This document shows positions 25,693 to 34,051 of a stretch of 64,000 nucleotides of DNA, in pieces. Origin of the DNA: Clostridiaceae bacterium BRH_c20a (GTDB lineage Bacteria > Bacillota > Peptococcia > Peptococcales > BICA1-8); NCBI GenBank assembly GCA_000961765.1, contig LADT01000016.1, forward strand, positions 62,001 through 126,000, in the 5' to 3' direction. Both the position numbers and the translations under genes were made by a program. The notes beneath the pieces were generated by a model that did no database searches, had not been told where the DNA came from, and saw only the letters and a list, made by a program, of their open reading frames with translations. The first letter of the stretch is position 1. Every line of letters starts with the position of its first letter.

Positions 25693-26847
25693 ATGTATAG
25701 AAAACTATTATGTGTTTCAATGATAATTTTATTTATCTTTGGGTTACTTCCGAATTTTGCTTATGCTTCAGACCTAACTCTTGAGTCTGCTTCAGCAATT
25801 TTAATAGATGCAGATTCAGGAAAAATTTTATTCGAAAAAAATTCCCATGACCGGAGAGCCCCTGCAAGCGTTACTAAACTAATGACCTTATTAGTTGCTA
25901 TTGAAGCAATCAAAGATGGTAGAGGGAGTTATGATGATATTGTTGTTGCAAGTGAAAATGCTTGGAGATTAGGGGGTTCACAGATATATTTGGAACCCGG
26001 GGAAGAAATGTCTTTAAAAGAATTATTAATAGCTATTGCTGTTGGATCAGCAAATGATGCTTGTGTAGCTGTTGCTGAACACTTATTTGGGACCCATGAA
26101 GCTTTTGTTGAGGTAATGAATAATAAAGCTAGAGAACTAGGTTTAAACGATAGTATGTTTATTAACTCTTACGGGCTGCCGGCAGAAGATCATTATACTA
26201 GTGCTTACGATATAGCGCAAATAGGCAGAGCAGCACTTAAGCATGAAGAAATTTTACAATTGACTACTATTAAACATTATCGTTTAAGAGAAAATACTAA
26301 AAATCCTTTTCAATTGGATAACACAAATAAATTATTATGGTGGTATAAAGGTGCAGATGGTTTTAAAACCGGCTGGATTGGTGAAGATTCAGGCTTCTGT
26401 TTAGCTTCAACAGCGGAAAAGGAAGGATTAAGATTAATTTCTGTAGTCTTGGGCGCACCTCAAAGAAATGGAAACTTTAGAGACAGTATGATGTTGTATA
26501 ACCACGGTTTTGCCTCCTATCAATATAAGGAGTTTTTAAAGGAGGGGCAGGAGGTTACTGAGCTTAAAATAGGTAAAGGAAACCAAGATTTTATTACTGG
26601 GGTAACTAATGAAAAAGTTGGATTAATATTACCAAAAGGAAAGGTTGAAGGATTTACTACTCAATTGGAAATTGCTCCTATCATTCATGCACCAGTAGAA
26701 AAAGGGCAAGTTGTAGGTAAGATTTCTATTTTTAAAGAAAATGAAATTATAAAACAATTCGACATTGTGGCCAAAGAAAGTGTGGCAAAAGGGTCAATTT
26801 GGCGGCAATACAAGAAGCTATTCAGAGACATTGTGGATTTTGATTAA
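25693..26847 (+). CDS. dacF: D-alanyl-D-alanine carboxypeptidase (DacF type)
   Basis: 384 residues from ATG 25693 after GGGAGGAA; the longer in-frame ORF back to 25528 only reads through the repeat element. The signal peptide ends in NFAYA at about 26. Active-site motifs are SVTK (about 60-63), SAN (about 118-120) and KTG (about 220-222), then a C-terminal beta domain. It trims the terminal D-Ala of peptidoglycan pentapeptides outside the membrane. DacF shapes spore cortex in Bacillus and lies just before spoIIAA there, as here. Confidence 0.9.
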   Translation: MYRKLLCVSMIILFIFGLLPNFAYASDLTLESASAILIDADSGKILFEKNSHDRRAPASVTKLMTLLVAIEAIKDGRGSYDDIVVASENAWRLGGSQIYLEPGEEMSLKELLIAIAVGSANDACVAVAEHLFGTHEAFVEVMNNKARELGLNDSMFINSYGLPAEDHYTSAYDIAQIGRAALKHEEILQLTTIKHYRLRENTKNPFQLDNTNKLLWWYKGADGFKTGWIGEDSGFCLASTAEKEGLRLISVVLGAPQRNGNFRDSMMLYNHGFASYQYKEFLKEGQEVTELKIGKGNQDFITGVTNEKVGLILPKGKVEGFTTQLEIAPIIHAPVEKGQVVGKISIFKENEIIKQFDIVAKESVAKGSIWRQYKKLFRDIVDFD

Positions 26848-26879
26848 TGATTAGGGGGATTTTTCCTTTATTTAACCAC

Positions 26880-26897
26880 GTGCCCCTATCGGGGCAC
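26880..26897. repeat. Short hairpin
   Basis: GTGCCCC-TATC-GGGGCAC, 7-bp stem, no T tract, about 35 bases after dacF. It is followed by AGATAAACACGG, which recurs in similar form at 47890-47920. Confidence 0.5.
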
Positions 26898-27028
26898 ACA
26901 GATAAACACGGTAAAAGAGGCTAAAAAATTATTTTTTACATGATACGGTACCAAGTAAAGGAAGCCAAATATTCATGAAAATATGTATTCTTTCTGTAGC
27001 ACGGTAGCACTGTCACACTGAAGCACCG

Positions 27029-27058
27029 AAAAACCTGCTGAGCAGGTTTTTCTTTTTT
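27029..27058 (+). terminator. Terminator between dacF and spoIIAA
   Basis: Stem AAAAACCTGC/GCAGGTTTTT, loop TGA, then TCTTTTTTT. It isolates the sigma-H promoter from dacF. 26898-27028 holds only short repeat-like sequence. Confidence 0.85.
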
Positions 27059-27083
27059 TCGACATTCTTTTTTCCAAAAATTA

Positions 27084-27112
27084 GCAGGAAAGATAAAACT
27101 TATATAGAATAA
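27084..27112 (+). promoter_or_regulatory. Sigma-H-type promoter of the spoIIA operon
   Basis: GCAGGAAAG, 11 bases, ATAGAATAA. This fits the B. subtilis sigma-H consensus (RnAGGAwww, 11-12 bases, RnnGAAT) at all but the last -35 base. spoIIA is a classic sigma-H/Spo0A target. Confidence 0.65.
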
Positions 27113-27144
27113 CTTTCTAGTTGATTATAGGAGGATTGAAGTAG

Positions 27145-27483
27145 ATGGTAATTGTAAAAATAAAAAACGAAAGCCTAATAGTAAAAATTTCAGGTGATCT
27201 TGATTTAGTAATTGCTAAGGATTTCAGGGAAACTGTTGATAAAATATTAGTGGACAGGCCCTTGAAAAATTTAATTTTGGATTTAACAGAAGTCAATTTT
27301 ATTGACAGCTCCGGCTTAGGAGCAATACTAGGGCGTTATAAACTTATTCAACAGCAAGGTGGCAAAATGTCAATTTGGGGTGCAAAGCCCTCGGTCCATA
27401 GAATATTAGATTTATCGGGAATTTTAAAAATTATTCCTGTGTTTAAAAACGAAAAAAATATTATAGAAAAGAGGGAGGCGTAA
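27145..27483 (+). CDS. spoIIAA: Anti-sigma-F factor antagonist SpoIIAA
   Basis: 112 residues, a single STAS domain. FIDSSGLGAILGRYK holds the serine phosphorylated by SpoIIAB (Ser about 56). Unphosphorylated SpoIIAA binds SpoIIAB and frees sigma-F in the forespore. Start ATG 27145 follows GGAGG; spoIIAB follows after 3 bases. Confidence 0.95.
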   Translation: MVIVKIKNESLIVKISGDLDLVIAKDFRETVDKILVDRPLKNLILDLTEVNFIDSSGLGAILGRYKLIQQQGGKMSIWGAKPSVHRILDLSGILKIIPVFKNEKNIIEKREA

Positions 27484-27486
27484 TAA

Positions 27487-27945
27487 ATGGCTATGAAAAA
27501 TAGAGATAATTATATTAAATTGGAATTTTCTAGTTTGCCGGAGAATGTTGCTTTAGCTAGAGTTTTAATCGCCAGCCTTGTAGTCCAAGTTGATACAACG
27601 ATAACTGATTTGGAAGAAGTTAAAGTTGCAGTTTCCGAGGCAGTATCAAATGCTATTATTCATGGTTATCAGAATGAACCAAATAATATAGTTAATATTG
27701 AAGCTAAAATAGTTGCTGGGGAATTGGAGATAGTTGTTGAGGATAGTGGAATAGGTATTGAAGATGTAGAAAAAGCTATGACTCCAACCTTTTCAACTCA
27801 TCCTGACAGAATGGGACTGGGGTTTGTTTTTATGAAATCATTTATGGATAATGTTGAGGTTTTATCTGAGATAGGTAAGGGAACAAAAGTAGTCCTGCAA
27901 AAAAAACTTGTAAATGATGGGTCATGTGCCCGTGTAGCAACATAA
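27487..27945 (+). CDS. spoIIAB: Anti-sigma-F factor SpoIIAB
   Basis: 152 residues, a GHKL-type kinase. The N box is in EAVSNAIIHGYQN (about 56-68), the G1 box is VEDSGIGIED (about 95-104), and GLGFVFMKSFMD is the ATP-lid region. It holds sigma-F inactive and phosphorylates SpoIIAA. It lies 3 bases after spoIIAA and 6 bases before sigF. Confidence 0.95.
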   Translation: MAMKNRDNYIKLEFSSLPENVALARVLIASLVVQVDTTITDLEEVKVAVSEAVSNAIIHGYQNEPNNIVNIEAKIVAGELEIVVEDSGIGIEDVEKAMTPTFSTHPDRMGLGFVFMKSFMDNVEVLSEIGKGTKVVLQKKLVNDGSCARVAT

Positions 27946-27951
27946 TATGGT

Positions 27952-28743
27952 GTGCATATGAATGTAAGATTATCGGAAATGAATTTACCCAGATTCCCAT
28001 TACTATCCGATCAGGAAATGACTGACTTATTAGCAAGAGCCCAAAAAGATGATAAGCAGGCTCGAGAAAGACTGGTCAATTGCAACCTAAGATTGGTATT
28101 TAATTTAGTGCAGAGGTTTGCCAATAGAGGATATGAAATAGAGGATTTATTTCAAATTGGAACAATAGGATTGATTAAAGCAATTGATAAATTTGATACC
28201 AGCTATAATGTAAAATTTTCTACTTATGCCGTACCGATGATTGTTGGAGAAATACGCCGTTTTTTAAGAGACGATAATCCAGTAAAGGTTAGCCGTTCAT
28301 TAAAAGAGACTGCTTACAAAGTAAATAAATGTCGCGATACTCTAACCAAGGAATTAGGAAGAGAACCTAGAATTAATGAAATTGCTGAAATATTAGAAAT
28401 CGAAGTAGAAGATATTGTAACAGCGCTAGAGGCTGTCCAGACACCAACCTCAATTCATGAGACACTCTATCAGGATGATGGAGATCCAATCTATATTTTA
28501 GATCAATTAACTAACGAAAATGAAGAGGATCCTCAGTGGTTTGATAAATTAGCTTTAAAAGAAGTACTTAATAAACTGCCTATAAAAGAGAAAGAAGTGT
28601 TAGTTTTAAGATTTTTCCAGGATAAGACTCAGACAGAAGTTGCTGAAACAGTTGGACTTTCACAAGTTCAAGTATCAAGAATTGAAAGGCAGGCACTTCG
28701 AAGAATTAAAAGTTTAATGGGTCAAGAACCTAATATTAGTTAA
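27952..28743 (+). CDS. sigF: Sporulation sigma factor F
   Basis: 263 residues. Region 2 (NLRLVFNLVQRFANRGYEIEDLFQIGTIGLIKAIDKFD), region 3 and region 4, with the helix-turn-helix TQTEVAETVGLSQVQVSRIERQAL, are all present. It directs early forespore transcription. The start is GTG 27952 or ATG 27958, both with weak sites, so it is probably coupled to spoIIAB. A terminator follows, then spoVA genes, which in Bacillus are read by sigma-G. Confidence 0.93.
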   Translation: MHMNVRLSEMNLPRFPLLSDQEMTDLLARAQKDDKQARERLVNCNLRLVFNLVQRFANRGYEIEDLFQIGTIGLIKAIDKFDTSYNVKFSTYAVPMIVGEIRRFLRDDNPVKVSRSLKETAYKVNKCRDTLTKELGREPRINEIAEILEIEVEDIVTALEAVQTPTSIHETLYQDDGDPIYILDQLTNENEEDPQWFDKLALKEVLNKLPIKEKEVLVLRFFQDKTQTEVAETVGLSQVQVSRIERQALRRIKSLMGQEPNIS

Positions 28744-28744
28744 G

Positions 28745-28770
28745 AAGCCGGTTATTTAGCCGGCTTTTTC
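28745..28770 (+). terminator. Terminator after sigF
   Basis: AAGCCGG/CCGGCTT stem, eight-base loop and a T5 tail. Confidence 0.8.
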
Positions 28771-28837
28771 TGTGACTTTTTAAGATATCTACATAATTAA
28801 TTTGTAATGAGAAATAATACAATAAGAGGTGGCTCAA

Positions 28838-29491
28838 ATGGATTTAAAAGAGATTAATATGAGGGTTCAAGAAAGACAAAGAGATTTATTGCAGATAAAA
28901 AATTTTAATGATGCAGAAATACAATTAATAAATGAAGAACTTCAGAAGGATTACCAAAAATTAGTACTATTTGAATCAAAGGCGAATGATAAAGAAGTTA
29001 GATTAACTATTAAAAATTTAAGAAATAAAGTTATAGAACAACAAGATTTAGTAAAGAAATATTTACAGATAAGATATGCACGGTTAGTAAATAAAAGTGC
29101 CCCTAAAATTCCTGTGCTAAAAAATGCATTAGCTGCTTTTTTTGTAGGAGGAACAATTTGTGTAATTGGTCAAATAATATTAAATGTAATTGTACTTAAT
29201 GGGGTACCCAATAAAGAAGCAACTGCAATAACACTAATGGTGATGGTTTTTATATCAGCACTACTAACAGGTCTGGGAATTTATGATGAAATTGGAAGAT
29301 TTGGAGGAGCCGGTTCTATGGTGCCTATTACAGGGTTTGCTAATTCCATAGTTTCTCCGGCATTAGAGTATAAGCGAGAAGGTTATGTTTATGGTATCGG
29401 AGCAAAAGTTTTTACTATCGCTGGGCCTGTTCTCCTTTATGGAAGCCTAATATCTGTAATTATTGGCTTAACGTTCTATATCATTAAATAA
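28838..29491 (+). CDS. spoVAC: SpoVAC with an N-terminal extension
   Basis: 217 residues from ATG 28838, 6 bases after AGAGGTGG; GTG 28829 overlaps that site. The last 125 residues are a typical SpoVAC: four to five membrane segments with FFVGGTICVIGQ and GAGSMVPITGFANSIVSPALE. SpoVAC forms a mechanosensitive channel for dipicolinic acid in the spore inner membrane. The first about 85 residues are highly charged and helical and are absent from the usual 150-residue protein. They form two probable helices, which recall small ferritin-like or DUF1657 spore proteins, but I cannot confirm that. Confidence 0.85.
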   Translation: MDLKEINMRVQERQRDLLQIKNFNDAEIQLINEELQKDYQKLVLFESKANDKEVRLTIKNLRNKVIEQQDLVKKYLQIRYARLVNKSAPKIPVLKNALAAFFVGGTICVIGQIILNVIVLNGVPNKEATAITLMVMVFISALLTGLGIYDEIGRFGGAGSMVPITGFANSIVSPALEYKREGYVYGIGAKVFTIAGPVLLYGSLISVIIGLTFYIIK

Positions 29492-29507
29492 GAGCTGAGG
29501 GAATAAA

Positions 29508-30527
29508 ATGCAAAGCAAAAAAATTGGAAAGCAAACAATAAATTACCTGCATCCAGTCTCTATTGTATCCTTCGCGTCTATTGTTGGACCAAAGGAAGGT
29601 CAAGGGCCGTTAGGGTCAAGCTTTGACTACATATTAGCTGATAACCTGGATGGGGAAAAATCTTGGGAAAAAACTGAACAAAAAATGCTTGAACATAGTT
29701 TGGCATTAGCTTTAGCTAAGAAAAATTATTTAGCTAAAGATTTGGATTATTTTCTTGCAGGGGATTTATTAAATCAAATTGTTTGTTCCAATTTTACCGC
29801 TCGAGCAATTGGTACACCATTTTTAGGAATTTACGGTGCATGTTCAACACTTGTGGAAGGATTAGTATTGGGGTCAATCCTTATTGATGGAGGATATGGA
29901 AGTCGGGTAGGTATTGCTAGCTCCAGCCATCATGAAACCGCTGAGAGACAGTTGAGATTTCCTACTGAATTGGGTGTGCAAAGAACAATGACTGCTCAAT
30001 GGACTGTTACAGGTAGTGGAGCCTACATTCTAGAAGATAACCCAAATGGGGCTGATATTGTAATAACTCAAGGTATTATCGGCAAAGTAATTGATTTGGG
30101 TCAGGCAAATGCAATGGATATGGGAGCAGCAATGGCTCCTGCAGCTGCTGATACTATTACTCAATATTTCAAAGATACAGGAAGAAAGCCCGAAGATTTT
30201 GATTTAATTATAACCGGTGATTTGGGTAACATTGGAAGAGTTTTGTGCCAACAATTGGTTTTGCAAAGTGGTTATGATATATCCAAAAATTATTCTGATT
30301 GTGGTGTGCTAATATATGACCCTGCCCAGGATACCCATGCAGGTGGCAGCGGATGTGGATGCTCTGCAAGTGTTTTAGCCGGTTATCTATTACCGCAAAT
30401 TATTGAAGGTAAGTTAAGAAACATTTTTCTTGTAGGTACAGGGGCTCTGTTAAGTCCAACAAGTGCTCAGCAAGGCGAAACAATTCCATGTATTGCTCAT
30501 GGTATAGTTATTCAAGGAAATAGATAG
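29508..30527 (+). CDS. spoVAD: Stage V sporulation protein AD
   Basis: 339 residues with a thiolase/ketoacyl-synthase-like fold. Seen are GIYGACSTLVEGLVLGS around the former catalytic Cys position, SSHHETAERQLRFPTE and the Cys/Gly-rich DTHAGGSGCGCSASV. SpoVAD binds dipicolinic acid and is needed for its entry into the forespore. It sits 16 bases after spoVAC and 10 before spoVAEB. Confidence 0.93.
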   Translation: MQSKKIGKQTINYLHPVSIVSFASIVGPKEGQGPLGSSFDYILADNLDGEKSWEKTEQKMLEHSLALALAKKNYLAKDLDYFLAGDLLNQIVCSNFTARAIGTPFLGIYGACSTLVEGLVLGSILIDGGYGSRVGIASSSHHETAERQLRFPTELGVQRTMTAQWTVTGSGAYILEDNPNGADIVITQGIIGKVIDLGQANAMDMGAAMAPAAADTITQYFKDTGRKPEDFDLIITGDLGNIGRVLCQQLVLQSGYDISKNYSDCGVLIYDPAQDTHAGGSGCGCSASVLAGYLLPQIIEGKLRNIFLVGTGALLSPTSAQQGETIPCIAHGIVIQGNR

Positions 30528-30537
30528 GAGTGGCAGT

Positions 30538-30900
30538 ATGTTTGAAAATATATTTAATGCCTTTTTAATTGGTGGAATAATATGTGTAATTGGACAATTG
30601 ATAATGGATTTAACTCCTTTTGTTATTACACCCGCCCATGTCCTTGTTGGTTATGTGACCAGCGGGGCAGTTATTAGTGCAGTCGGACTATATGAACCGC
30701 TAATAAAATTTGGCGGCGCAGGTGCGTCAATACCACTTTCGGGCTTTGGACATTCTTTAGCACAGGGTGCTATAGAGGGTGCAAAAACAAAAGGCTTATT
30801 AGGTGCTATTGGAGGCGGCTTTGAATCAACTGCAGTTGGAATTGTTGCAGCAATTCTTCTAGGATTATCTATGGCAACCATATTTAACCCGAAAGGATAA
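30538..30900 (+). CDS. spoVAEB: Stage V sporulation protein AEB
   Basis: 120 residues with three to four membrane segments. FLIGGIICVIGQLIMDLT and FGGAGASIPLSGFGHSLAQGAIEG are the shared SpoVAC/AE family features. It is a membrane part of the dipicolinic acid channel. Start ATG 30538 follows AGGAGTGG. Confidence 0.92.
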   Translation: MFENIFNAFLIGGIICVIGQLIMDLTPFVITPAHVLVGYVTSGAVISAVGLYEPLIKFGGAGASIPLSGFGHSLAQGAIEGAKTKGLLGAIGGGFESTAVGIVAAILLGLSMATIFNPKG

Positions 30901-30904
30901 TATA

Positions 30905-31477
30905 ATGATACGTAATGTGATAATTATTACTGATGGTGATTCGGTAGCCCGTAGAGCTATCGAAACGGCAGCGAAAAATATCAAAGCGAGAACGATCTCA
31001 GCCTCTGCCGGTAATCCTACACCTTTAAAGGGTAAAGAAATCGTCGAATTGATAAAACAAGCTAAACATGATCCGGTAATAGTCATGTTTGATGATCGAG
31101 GCTCACCTCTTAAGGGTGATGGCGAAATAGCTTTGGAAGTTGTGGCAAGACATCCCGATATCAAAGTCATGGGTGCAATAGCAGTTGCCTCAAATACTGA
31201 TGTAGAGGGGGTAGAATGTGATTTAGCCGTAACTAAGGAGGGTGAAATCATCAATGGTACAGTTGATAAATCGGGTGAACCTTATTGGGACTCCCATAAA
31301 ATATGCGGAGACACGGTAGACATTTTAAGAGAATTAGATATTCCAATTATTATTGGAATAGGTGATGTTGGAAAAATGAATGGTAGAGATGATTTTCACC
31401 GTGGTGCCAAAATAACTACAAAAGCTTTAAACTATATAATTTCACAAGGAGGCTTAGTAAATGGGCCAACTAGATGA
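30905..31477 (+). CDS. spoVAEA: Stage V sporulation protein AEA
   Basis: 190 residues, soluble, no signal. It opens VIIITDGDSVARRAIETAAKN and contains FDDRGSPLKGDGE and IGIGDVGKMNG. It is the cytosolic SpoVAEA protein, which helps spore germination in Bacillus; its biochemical activity is not settled. It begins 4 bases after spoVAEB and overlaps spoVAF by 17 bases. Confidence 0.88.
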   Translation: MIRNVIIITDGDSVARRAIETAAKNIKARTISASAGNPTPLKGKEIVELIKQAKHDPVIVMFDDRGSPLKGDGEIALEVVARHPDIKVMGAIAVASNTDVEGVECDLAVTKEGEIINGTVDKSGEPYWDSHKICGDTVDILRELDIPIIIGIGDVGKMNGRDDFHRGAKITTKALNYIISQGGLVNGPTR

Positions 31478-32999
31478 AAAACAAAGTGTTTATGTAAATA
31501 AAAAGCTTGCTGAAAATATTTTAATTCTAGACCGAGAATTAGGTGTAGAAAAAAGTTATGATGTAATACGGCGGGATATAATTATTGCGGGCAAAAAAGC
31601 AGCGCTCTATTTTATTGATGGTTTTGCTAAAGATGATATTATGTTGTGGATAATGCAGACATTATCTACGGTTGAAAAAGAAGATATATCTATTGATCCC
31701 CTGGAAAAATTAAAAACTAGGTTTATTAATTATATTGAGACAGATTTAACTGATCAGTTAGATCAGATTATTACTTCCGTGTTGTCTGGAAGTGTTGTTT
31801 TATTAATTGATGGTATTGAGCAAGGTATTATTATTGATGCCAGGGAATATCCTGCGCGAGGTCCTGAGGAGCCAGATATTGAAAGGGTCAGCAGGGGTTC
31901 AAGAGATGGATTTGTAGAAACTTTAGTATTTAATTCATCTCTCGTTAGGAGGAGAATCCGGGATCCTAAATTGCGAATGGAGCTTTTACAGGTAGGCCGC
32001 CGTTCAAAAACAGATGTTATCATAAGCTATATTGAAGATATTGCAAATCCTGATTTAGTTAATCAAATTAAAGATAAATTACAGTCCATAAATATAGATG
32101 GTCTACCTATGGCAGAGAAGTCTATAGAGGAATTAATAGTTCCCGGAAGTTACTGGAACCCTTTTCCACGGGTGAGATATACCGAGAGACCCGATGTATC
32201 GGCAGTCCATTTACTTGAGGGACATATATTATTAATTGTTGATACTTCTCCCAGTGTGATTATATTGCCAACAACATTTTTTCATCATGTACAGCATGCC
32301 GAAGAATATAGGCAAAACCCGAGTATTGGTGTTTATTTAAGATGGGTTCGCTTTTTGGGAATTATATCTTCAATTTTAATTTTACCCTTATGGTATTTAG
32401 TATCGGTGCAGCCCGAACTTTTACCAGAAGGATTAAAATATATAGGGCCGGAAAAGTTCGGAAATGTCCCATTATTTTTCCAAATAATTTTAGTTGAGAT
32501 TGGTATAGACCTAATTAGGATGGCTGCTATTCATACACCTTCACCACTAGCTACAGCTTTGGGATTGATCGCTGCATTTTTAATTGGTGATGTAGCTATA
32601 AATATTGGGCTCTTTGCCCCAGAAGTTATTCTATATGGTGCTTTAGCAGCGGTAGGGACGTTTGCTACCCCAAGCTTCGAGTTAGGCTTAGCCAATAGAT
32701 TTATTAGATTATTTCTTTTATTTTCCAGTGCTCTATTAGGATTACCTGGTTTTATGGGTGGAATTGCTATAGTATTTATTTTTTTAGCCTTTATGAAATC
32801 CTTTGGTATACCCTACCTCTGGCCTTTAATTCCACTAGATTGGCGTGCCTTAAAATCAATTATAGTTCGTTCACCGGTACCAATACAAAATATTCGTCCA
32901 GAAATATTGGCTCCCCTTGATAAAACCCGTCAAAAAGGCGGAACTATTCCAACACCCGCACGGAAACCACGATTAAAATGGAAGAAAAACAAGGAGTAA
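31461..32999 (+). CDS. spoVAF: SpoVAF, GerA-family membrane protein
   Basis: 512 residues. A large N-terminal soluble region includes REYPARGPEEPDIERVSRGSRDGFVETL, the GerA-family hallmark. Four to five membrane segments follow (about 290-450), then a basic, proline-rich tail. GerA-family A subunits form germinant-responsive channels; SpoVAF joins the SpoVA/5AF channel that speeds release of solutes. It ends the spoVA operon, which lacks spoVAA and spoVAB, as in other Clostridia. Confidence 0.92.
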   Translation: MGQLDEKQSVYVNKKLAENILILDRELGVEKSYDVIRRDIIIAGKKAALYFIDGFAKDDIMLWIMQTLSTVEKEDISIDPLEKLKTRFINYIETDLTDQLDQIITSVLSGSVVLLIDGIEQGIIIDAREYPARGPEEPDIERVSRGSRDGFVETLVFNSSLVRRRIRDPKLRMELLQVGRRSKTDVIISYIEDIANPDLVNQIKDKLQSINIDGLPMAEKSIEELIVPGSYWNPFPRVRYTERPDVSAVHLLEGHILLIVDTSPSVIILPTTFFHHVQHAEEYRQNPSIGVYLRWVRFLGIISSILILPLWYLVSVQPELLPEGLKYIGPEKFGNVPLFFQIILVEIGIDLIRMAAIHTPSPLATALGLIAAFLIGDVAINIGLFAPEVILYGALAAVGTFATPSFELGLANRFIRLFLLFSSALLGLPGFMGGIAIVFIFLAFMKSFGIPYLWPLIPLDWRALKSIIVRSPVPIQNIRPEILAPLDKTRQKGGTIPTPARKPRLKWKKNKE

Positions 33000-33021
33000 C
33001 TATATTTGGTTACTTCTTTTT
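32994..33021 (+). terminator. Terminator after spoVAF
   Basis: Stem AGTAAC/GTTACT with an eight-base loop and CTTTTTT tail. Confidence 0.7.
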
Positions 33022-33099
33022 TGTATAAAAACGGCAGAAAATGTTAAAAATCTTAAATGTGTACATTTTTTAAATAACAAAGTATTGGAGGCAGAAATT

Positions 33100-34050
33100 T
33101 TGCGTATTGGAATACCGAGGGCATTAAGCTATTATAAATATTTTCCACTTTGGAAGGAATTTTTTACAAAGTTTGGTGCAGAAGTGGTTGTCTCACCACC
33201 TACCAATAAAAAAATGCTGGATTTAGGCTCTAAGTATGTAGTAGATGAAATTTGTTTGCCGGTTAAGGTTTATTTTGGTCATGTTAATTATTTGAAGGAT
33301 AAAGTTGACTATTTATTTGTACCAAGAATAGTAAGTGTAGAAAGAAATGAGTATACATGTCCAAAATTTATGGGTATACCTGATATGCTGGTTAATATTG
33401 AAAACTTGCCAAAACTCATAGGACCAACAATTGATTTAACAAAAAGAGATAATAAATTATGGAAAGTAGTTTTAGAGGTTGGCAGTTTATTCTCAAAAAA
33501 TACATACTTAATTTTAAAGGCATGGTCTGACGCTAGTATGAGTCTTAAAAAATATAATCAGGATTGGTTGAATCAATCTTTTCCAGAGGAATTGATGATT
33601 ACAAATATTGATAAAAAGGAACAGGGAGTTTTAAATATTGCAGTTATAGGTCATGAGTATATTTTATATGATAAGTTTTTAAGTATGAATCTTCTTGAAA
33701 AACTAGCAAAGTTAAAAGTTAGTGTTTTCACAATAGAGATGGTTAACCAAAAAACAATAAACAAAGAAGTTAGTATCATACCCAAAAAAATATTTTGGAA
33801 TTTTGCTAAGAATGCAATAGGAGCTGCATTTTATTACAACAAAATGGGAGAAATATCAGGTTTTATTAATATAAGTTCATTTGGGTGTGGTCCTGATTCC
33901 ATAAGTAATAGCATGACGGTACATCACTTAAAAAATACCCAAATAACTAAGCCAATTTTGAATTTGACTATTGATGAACATACAGGTGAGGCAGGAATAA
34001 ACACAAGAATTGAAGCTTTTTATGACTTGTTGAAAAGAAGGGTGGTTTAA
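33100..34050 (+). CDS. DUF2229 protein, CoA-dehydratase activator related (first)
   Basis: 316 residues from TTG 33100, 8 bases after GGAGG; TTG 33085 precedes the site. It opens RIGIPRALSYYKYFPLWKEFF. KYVVDEICLPVKVYFGH (about 46-62) and the end motif DEHTGEAGINTRIEAFYDL mark the DUF2229 part of large 2-hydroxyglutaryl-CoA dehydratase activator proteins. The next gene shares both motifs, so they are paralogues. Conserved Cys residues may bind Fe-S. The three genes 33100-36111 look like one large protein split into parts. Function unknown. Confidence 0.75.
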   Translation: MRIGIPRALSYYKYFPLWKEFFTKFGAEVVVSPPTNKKMLDLGSKYVVDEICLPVKVYFGHVNYLKDKVDYLFVPRIVSVERNEYTCPKFMGIPDMLVNIENLPKLIGPTIDLTKRDNKLWKVVLEVGSLFSKNTYLILKAWSDASMSLKKYNQDWLNQSFPEELMITNIDKKEQGVLNIAVIGHEYILYDKFLSMNLLEKLAKLKVSVFTIEMVNQKTINKEVSIIPKKIFWNFAKNAIGAAFYYNKMGEISGFINISSFGCGPDSISNSMTVHHLKNTQITKPILNLTIDEHTGEAGINTRIEAFYDLLKRRVV

Positions 34051-34051
34051 A

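Noticed and set aside
28792-28798. Sigma-G -10 (CATAATT) before spoVAC
   Set aside because: One mismatch in the -10 and no -35 at 17-18 bases; too weak to report as a promoter.
30865-31254. 129-codon reverse frame over spoVAEA
   Set aside because: Shadow of a real gene; no motif and no binding site.
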